A stretch of 17,346 nucleotides of DNA, from positions 1 through 17,346 of the forward strand of contig DWXJ01000043.1 in assembly GCA_019119285.1 (NCBI GenBank), given 5' to 3'. A program made the position numbers and the translations under genes. This DNA comes from Merdimonas faecigallinarum. GTDB taxonomy: Bacteria; Bacillota; Clostridia; Lachnospirales; Lachnospiraceae. Shown in pieces: positions 16,901 to 17,346 of this stretch. The first letter of the stretch is position 1. Each line of letters opens with the position of its first letter. Under the pieces are notes generated by a model. The model searched no databases, was not told the DNA's origin, and was given only the letters and a program-made list of their open reading frames with translations.

Positions 16901-17251
16901 GAGGAGGCGGCAGAGCAGGAGGGAACCCGCTATACTGTGAAACAGATGGAAAAGACCAGAAAAAACCTGGAAATGAAACTGGAGCGGCTCAATGACCAGA
17001 CCAGGAAAGATGATGTGGTCACGTTTGAACAGCTTGGCGTTGACCGGCTGTTTGTGGACGAGAGCCATTTTTATAAGAACCTTTTTTTGTATACAAAAAT
17101 GAGGAATATTGCGGGGATCGCACAGACAGACGCACAGAAAAGTTCTGATATGTTTGCGAAATGCCAGTATTTAGACGAGATTACCGGCGGGCGTGGAGTG
17201 ACTTTCGCTACAGGAACGCCTGTCTCAAACAGTATGGTGGTGCGCCCGTAA
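10967..17251 (+). CDS. Giant methylase-helicase protein, interrupted by a group II intron
   Basis: The exon (10967-17239) encodes 2,091 residues of a family common in Clostridia elements. The N-terminus (about 1-95) resembles ArdC/LtrC-like domains. Residues 295-408 are a low-complexity D/E/G/R/P-rich linker read from DNA that also encodes tnpV. Two copies of a degenerate module follow (about 457-558 and 685-786), then a Glu-rich linker. An N6-adenine methylase-like domain has EPSCGVGNF (1181-1189) and NIPF (1245-1248). The SF2/SNF2 helicase domain has VGAGKT (1869-1874), DESH (2031-2034) and TGTPVSNS (2082-2089). After ATG GTG the frame enters the intron, reads three codons and stops at 17251. 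The second helicase half must lie beyond the intron. GGAGG lies 11 bases before the ATG. Without splicing, the protein would lack helicase motifs IV to VI. Its role in transfer is unproven. Confidence 0.9.
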   Translation: MAKINDIRFLAKEMAKEVSGSPRDWMRYLDTASRLYRYPFSDTLLIHAQRPNATACAELEVWNEKMRRWVNRGAKGIALIDDTGPRRMLRYVFDVSDTHPVRGGRTPYLWRLKEEQQEMLLDHLTDTYGLGGEGASDLPSALRQIAEEMAQDTIEEAMDGMAYAIPGTFLEGLDEDTIRVEFRTLLSNSAFYTLARRCGLEPMEYLEEADFFGITDFNDLSVLAFLGNATSQLVEPVLRDIGRTIRQTELEEWKQQKEVSQKSTEKTVAKGQEVSYNEFSTLIRESVNDKGGEANGTDLSPQGRLPVSEPDADGRTADHREIRDAEEDISERIQEESVPKPADQREPGQTPEGDREVRTGEDGEPDGRSSYSISGTGQRERSDGLDSPHEQSDTDGGRNRADGIGIQLNEETTEQDLREAEEIEASALSLPELPTVEQQIRSIEERQVALYAGETAIPADVIDEVLRRGGNRDRSHLRIIYNFMVEQTPEEYTDFIRREYGTGGIGLVIGGREYSVWYDELGMQIALGHTVHDRILDKSFLSWEDVTGRIQQLLKQGEYAPQSVLDAARSNALREHAEVLLYMERDLAEGVAELVFADMEPFRGGFPDMVEKVSALLDQPEYLADLNERLAGLAEAYETDKDLIRFPFYRPDRVAAQFQKFAQEAVPYQAREGFAWEEHPTFITQDEIDAFLTRGGPYSNGRLSTYAFFIQDKTAKEKAEFLKDQYGIGGCSHALSGADDSHADYDGKGIKLCRGDYLNPAATELLKWPQAAKRVQYLIDSGLYLKAGDYSRMPVYEREVLAGRIIHFYHRLPDEIERPFEIDLLNDDARKRLPELLSEPETAGELAAQMDGALAALPLDFPQYDERAETLSVIHDYIDGAYTIFPDQKQDIEVEATGQQLSLFDFMGESVPEKAQESAVEQTEETQTIPETVTEPENTEEKQDAVYTAVEEQVTETMEKAGVSFDVLSPEQVEVIYAAAENGQDITPVLNPEFSPEQMQLILDILERLETDNQAFVKRELEHLTTQVLSLDTINTIRQYYHIPLEPAEREPAAGKQEPAVNFHITDDSLGTGSAKEKFRANIAAIRLLQQIEQEGRTTATPEEQQILSRYVGWGGLQEAFEERNEAWSDEFVELYTELDPEEYKAARESTLSAFYTPPVVIKAMYEALGNMGLEKGNVLEPSCGVGNFLGLVPESMDGLNMYGVELDSISGRIAKLLYPEAEITINGFEKTEFPDGFFDVAVGNIPFGGYKLSDRRYDRQKFFVHDYFIAKTIDKVRPGGVIAYITSNGMGGGTMDKRDGKAREYIAQRCELLGAIRLPNNAFQANAGTKMNTDILFLQKLDAPRILGKEQPEWVQTDELLREEYTNDRGETSHNIVTVNRYFQNHPEMVLGEQKIVSGPYGPQLVCQPIAGADLGEQLREAVSHIHGTITEIELEDSDLEEIDTSIPADPSIKNFSFANVDGMVYYRENSRMNRMELPAMTTERVLGMIELRDLTQELLQCQLEDGSDDKIHSFQEKLNQAYDRFTGRYGLISSNANKRAFSQDSSYCLLSSLEILDESGNLKRKADIFTKRTIRKPETVTSVDTASEALAVSIGERARVDVPFMAELSGKTEGEVTEELAGVIFKNPVTERWETSDEYLSGNVREKLATARTFAENHPEYEVNVQALERVQPKDLDASEIEVRLGATWIEPEYITQFMGETFGTPDYLLGRQIEVRYAPVNGQWNVSGKNADYRNPRVTATYGTQRANAYRLLEDALNLRDTKIYDTVQEDGTEKRVLNKKETMLAQQKQEMIREEFKEWIFRDIDRRETLCRKYNELFNSVRPREYDGSHIRFVGMTPEITLMPHQKNAVAHILYGHNTLLAHCVGAGKTFQMIAAGMESKRLGLSQKNLYVVPNHLTEQWGSDFLRLYPNANVLVATKKDFEPANRKKFCSRIATGDYDAVIIGHSQFERIPLSRERQAMSIEKQIDEITMAIEEAAEQEGTRYTVKQMEKTRKNLEMKLERLNDQTRKDDVVTFEQLGVDRLFVDESHFYKNLFLYTKMRNIAGIAQTDAQKSSDMFAKCQYLDEITGGRGVTFATGTPVSNSMVVRP
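11769..11797 (+). promoter_or_regulatory. Candidate sigma-A promoter of nested tnpV
   Basis: TTGCAA (11769-11774), a 17-base spacer and a perfect TATAAT (11792-11797) lie inside the giant gene in an AT-rich patch unlike its surroundings. Transcription would start near 11804, about 46 bases before the tnpV ATG. A short inverted repeat, CACG-N6-CGTG (11806-11819), overlaps the expected start site and could be an operator, though its 4-base arms are weak evidence. Confidence 0.6.
11834..11841 (+). promoter_or_regulatory. Shine-Dalgarno site of nested tnpV
   Basis: AAAGGAGG, complementary to the 3' end of 16S rRNA, ends 8 bases before the ATG at 11850. In the giant gene these bases code for part of NDKGGE. 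The upstream ATG at 11829 in the same frame lacks such a site, so 11850 is the start. Confidence 0.75.
11850..12191 (+). CDS. tnpV: TnpV-family transposon protein nested in the +1 frame of the giant gene
   Basis: A complete 113-residue protein that starts MELTYHRKGDYLFPNL, continues IGKYGMLRRTYLKEYK, has a helix around LDRHLKEIEKSAQERMENL, and ends DQMAWTAHMNNLTQ ... ETVLTELVYS. This is the TnpV family, first named in clostridial Tn4451/Tn4453. Its role is not established. It lies wholly inside the methylase-helicase gene on the same strand, one frame ahead. Codon use favours this frame: CTG is the dominant leucine codon and third positions are GC-rich, as in neighbouring genes. The frame of the giant gene reads low-complexity D/G/R/P-rich sequence here. 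It has its own promoter and ribosome site. The likely history is that a tnpV gene was absorbed and its +1 frame became a linker of the giant protein. Confidence 0.85.
   Translation: MELTYHRKGDYLFPNLTLTEEPQTIGKYGMLRRTYLKEYKKNLYQSLLISGNLDRHLKEIEKSAQERMENLMDGLLTAYPAPDKESDQMAWTAHMNNLTQMAEETVLTELVYS
12335..13330 (+). repeat. Internal two-copy protein module in the methylase-helicase gene
   Basis: Two stretches of about 100 residues share the same pattern at protein level: residues 457-558 (VIDEVLRRGGNRDRS ... FIRREYGTGGIGLVIGG ... LGMQIALG ... QQLLKQGEY) and residues 685-786 (EIDAFLTRGGPYSNG ... FLKDQYGIGGCSHALSG ... GKGIKLCRG ... QYLIDSGLY). Shared marks are ID-x2-L-x-RGG, a YG-x-GG turn and a closing Leu-rich helix. 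The DNA is diverged, so the duplication is old. Confidence 0.65.
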
Positions 17252-17346
17252 GGGGCTGTAATAATCTTACCTTGAGCAAGTAATAGGGCAAGGTATCAAA
17301 GCGGAATAATCCGCACCCTATCGTCACCCGACTTATCCAAAAGGGG
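17240..17346 (+). mobile_element. 5' end of a group II intron
   Basis: The sequence starts GTGCG, the 5' splice-site consensus of bacterial group II introns, exactly where homology to the helicase family ends. Candidate domain I stems are visible: GTAAG (17248-17252) with CTTAC (17266-17270), ATAGGG (17283-17288) with CCCTAT (17316-17321), and inside the latter GCGGA (17301-17305) with TCCGC (17310-17314) closing an ATAA loop. ACCTTG (17269-17274) with CAAGGT (17289-17294) is an alternative pairing. The insertion is between codons (after ATG GTG), in the sense orientation of the host gene, so splicing could restore the reading frame. The rest of the intron, including any reverse transcriptase gene, lies beyond the window. 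Six bases of exon (ATGGTG) are the candidate IBS1. Confidence 0.85.

Noticed and set aside
1..17346. CRISPR array, tRNA or rRNA genes, transfer origin, attachment sites
   Set aside because: No regularly spaced repeats, no tRNA-like cloverleaf, no rRNA sequence, and no relaxase or integrase gene that would mark a transfer origin or attachment site.

Overview
The window looks like the transfer region of an integrative and conjugative element (Tn1549 / C. difficile CTn type) from a gut Firmicute, most likely a Lachnospiraceae or other Clostridia member. The evidence is the gene order and families: Maff2 remnant, VirB6/TrbL-like CD1112 protein, MT-A70 methyltransferases, PrgI, VirB4, CD1108-type NlpC/P60 protein, DUF4315, DUF4366 (CD1107), topoisomerase III, and a giant methylase-helicase protein. 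Shine-Dalgarno sites are strong and GC content is moderate. All genes lie on the + strand, closely packed or overlapping, as in one long operon. No relaxase, integrase, coupling protein or attachment site is visible, so this is an internal piece of the element.

Layout. Bases 1-133 hold an unexplained 49-base stretch joined to the last codons of a Maff2 gene. Bases 154-8781 are the mating-channel block: membrane channel protein (VirB6-like), two tandem MT-A70 methyltransferases that arose by duplication, PrgI, the VirB4 ATPase, a membrane-anchored cell-wall hydrolase with 3D and NlpC/P60 domains, a small coiled-coil protein (DUF4315) and a secreted, membrane-tethered acidic protein (DUF4366). 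A GNRA-loop hairpin with a T-run at 8811-8834 separates this block from the DNA-processing block. That block is topoisomerase III (8858-10946, broken by a one-base frameshift before its zinc ribbon) and a protein of more than 2,000 residues with an adenine methylase-like domain and an SF2/SNF2 helicase domain (from 10967).

Three things stand out. (1) A complete tnpV-type gene (11850-12191) lies inside the giant methylase-helicase gene, in the +1 frame on the same strand. It has its own near-consensus promoter (TTGCAA, 17 bp, TATAAT) and an AAAGGAGG ribosome site. The giant protein reads the same DNA as a low-complexity linker, so about 340 bases look dual-coding. (2) The giant gene is interrupted exactly between codons, directly after helicase motif TGTPVSNS, by the 5' end of a sense-oriented group II intron (GTGCG at 17240) that runs off the window. 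(3) The MT-A70 gene is duplicated in tandem together with its ribosome site, so the region encodes three methylase domains.

How the genes probably work together (inference from the families): VirB4 powers the channel that VirB6 and PrgI help form in the membrane. The CD1108 protein opens the peptidoglycan. Topoisomerase III and the giant helicase process the transferred DNA. The methylase domains may mark the element's DNA against host restriction. TnpV has no established role.
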